This document shows, one piece after another, positions 62,825-64,000 of a DNA stretch of 64,000 nucleotides. A program made the position numbers and the translations under genes. Within the stretch, counting starts at the first letter, position 1; the number at the start of each line of letters is the position of its first letter. The notes under the pieces are model-generated. The model saw only the letters and a list, made by a program, of their open reading frames with translations. It was not told the origin of the DNA and ran no database searches. This stretch comes from Aquila chrysaetos chrysaetos (lineage: Eukaryota; Chordata; Aves; Accipitriformes; Accipitridae), in assembly GCF_900496995.4 (NCBI RefSeq), contig NC_044005.1, positions 51,780,517 to 51,844,516 on the forward strand, given 5' to 3'.

Positions 62825-62905
62825 ATTGCCTTTGATCAGTGTTGCACTAGTCCAAGGAAAGGCTGTTGGAGGAGGAGCAGAACTTACCACAGCATGTGAT
62901 TTCAG
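62825..62905 (+). CDS. ECHDC1: ECHDC1, fourth coding exon (GGGAEL active-site segment)
   Basis: The 81-bp exon completes codon 139 (Arg) and encodes residues 140-165 plus two bases of codon 166. The peptide runs LPLISVALVQGKAVGGGAEL and then TTACDF. GGGAEL (about 154-159) is the second crotonase signature: its glycines give the other oxyanion-hole amide, and the Glu is at the position used by a catalytic Glu in related hydratases. The acceptor is CTTGTGTAG and the donor GTAAGA. Residue 151 is Lys where I recall Trp in human. The gene continues to the right: the C-terminal portion (about 135 residues, including the rest of the acyl-CoA pocket and the C-terminal helices) is not in the window. 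Confidence 0.94.
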
Positions 62906-64000
62906 GTAAGATCAACAATTTGAGTAGCTGTCATGTTGGGTCGGTGATTTAATGACTACACGTATGAAATATGGGAAGCTTGAGGTACCACTTTTACCAG
63001 GAGTCATGTCCCTGAATTCCAAGGCATTTGGAACTGGGCTTTGTCTGCAGACTTCACAGGAAAAAAAAGTTTGGGTTTCCTGATAGTACAAAGGAAAGAT
63101 TACTTACTGCCAGGTTATACAGTTTGAATCACTGTGTAAAACAAGAGCAGTGAGGAGCTTTAGCAACCAATGGTGTTATACACCAAATGGGTCCAACTTC
63201 TCACCCCCGAGTGAGAGGTAGGAGGACTGCAAAATTGTATATCCCCTTATGTCTCTTTATGTGGCTGTCATAAGTAAGAATAAATAAATAAAACTCTCCA
63301 TGAGTCTGGTATTTCATGTTCTGGGTTTATTATTTGTAACATAACTTTGCGCTGTACAGTTTTTGAAACAAGAGTGTGGGGTGCAGAGGAAAGCAAATTA
63401 GGTTCTGGCCTTGTTTTTTTCTATGCAGGTGCAGGGATTTGCCAGCATGAAACAGCTAGCAAAAAGCAGGCGGCTTTAGTTAAAGAGGCTGAATGCAGAA
63501 CAGGAACTGGAAGAAATGAAAATAACAAAATGCCACTTTATATAAACAGTTGCTAATGTGCAAACAGCCTACAGAGGTAACAGGATAAGCACTGTGCACA
63601 GCCTTTCTGACAATGAGGAGCTTTTAGTAAAGTTTTTATCTGAGAAGGAGATGTGCTCTTTCAGAGGGCCTTAGCGCCTGAAGTGGGAAAGGAATTGTCC
63701 AGAACAAGCTGAAAGTACTTACATTCCAAAGTAATACTAAGCAAAGTACACTAGAGTATTACAGTGCTGTTCCAGGTATCAGGAACAGGCTTTGGTTAGA
63801 GGAGATGGTATCTGCATTGCCTGAGCCACTCGGAGGCAGTACTCCTTTGCTTTGAAACTAGATGCAGCTGTATCTTTCTTCATATCTGCACAGCAACCAG
63901 TGAAATGGAACCTCAGCTCTGACTTACGGCCTCTGAGTACAGGCTGTATTTATTATAAATGCCTAGTAAATGTGCAGAGAGGTACCATGTTTGACAGCTG
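62906..64000 (+). other. ECHDC1: ECHDC1 intron 5, left part
   Basis: Starts with GTAAGA after a phase-2 exon end and runs off the window. No conserved C-terminal ECHDC1 peptide is seen in any plus-strand frame here, so the next coding exon lies further right. Confidence 0.85.

Noticed and set aside
1-64000. tRNA or rRNA genes, CRISPR arrays, bacterial-type operons
   Set aside because: No cloverleaf, rRNA core or spaced direct-repeat array was recognised; the sequence is vertebrate nuclear DNA.

Overview
The window is vertebrate nuclear DNA, almost certainly from a bird. It contains spliced exons with GT-AG or GC-AG introns, a CpG-island promoter, a 5'-truncated CR1 (chicken repeat 1) LINE with the typical 3' end of short ATTCTRTG-type repeats, an LTR of a kind I know from avian endogenous retroviruses, and sparse, old MIR-like and CR1-like relics. 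I cannot name the species. Identifications rest on recall of families, not on a database search.

Layout. 1-42,690 is gene-poor. I found no exon there that I could support, only repeats, GC-rich clusters and a few compact blocks that look like possible regulatory DNA. Landmarks are: MIR-like relics near 0.7 and 6.5 kb; a 17-bp tandem repeat at 8.34 kb; a purine-rich tract at 13.4-14.0 kb; orphan CpG clusters at 13.2 and 16.2 kb; a minus-strand LTR at 19.4-20.0 kb; a CR1 copy at 24.98-25.93 kb; and a homeodomain/E-box-like cluster at 38.97-39.06 kb. 42,690-43,510 is a strong CpG island, probably the promoter and non-coding first exon of the one gene recognised. 43,600-64,000 is that gene, ECHDC1 (ethylmalonyl-CoA decarboxylase), on the plus strand.

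Four coding exons of ECHDC1 are resolved to the base (50,705-50,924; 55,986-56,128; 60,876-60,928; 62,825-62,905). They join in frame and give the first 165 complete residues of a protein expected to be about 300 long. The rest lies to the right of the window. The intron after the second coding exon starts with GC instead of GT; reading-frame continuity requires this. Inside that same intron is an open 121-bp block bounded by a good acceptor and a perfect donor, encoding a CxxC-x10-CxxC pattern. It could be a frame-shifting alternative exon and is the most interesting unexplained item here.

If the human gene order holds (ECHDC1 with the MTCL3/SOGA3-KIAA0408 locus upstream), the left 42 kb is the spacer between those loci; this is inference. 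I see no operon, CRISPR array, tRNA, rRNA or evident novel multi-gene system.
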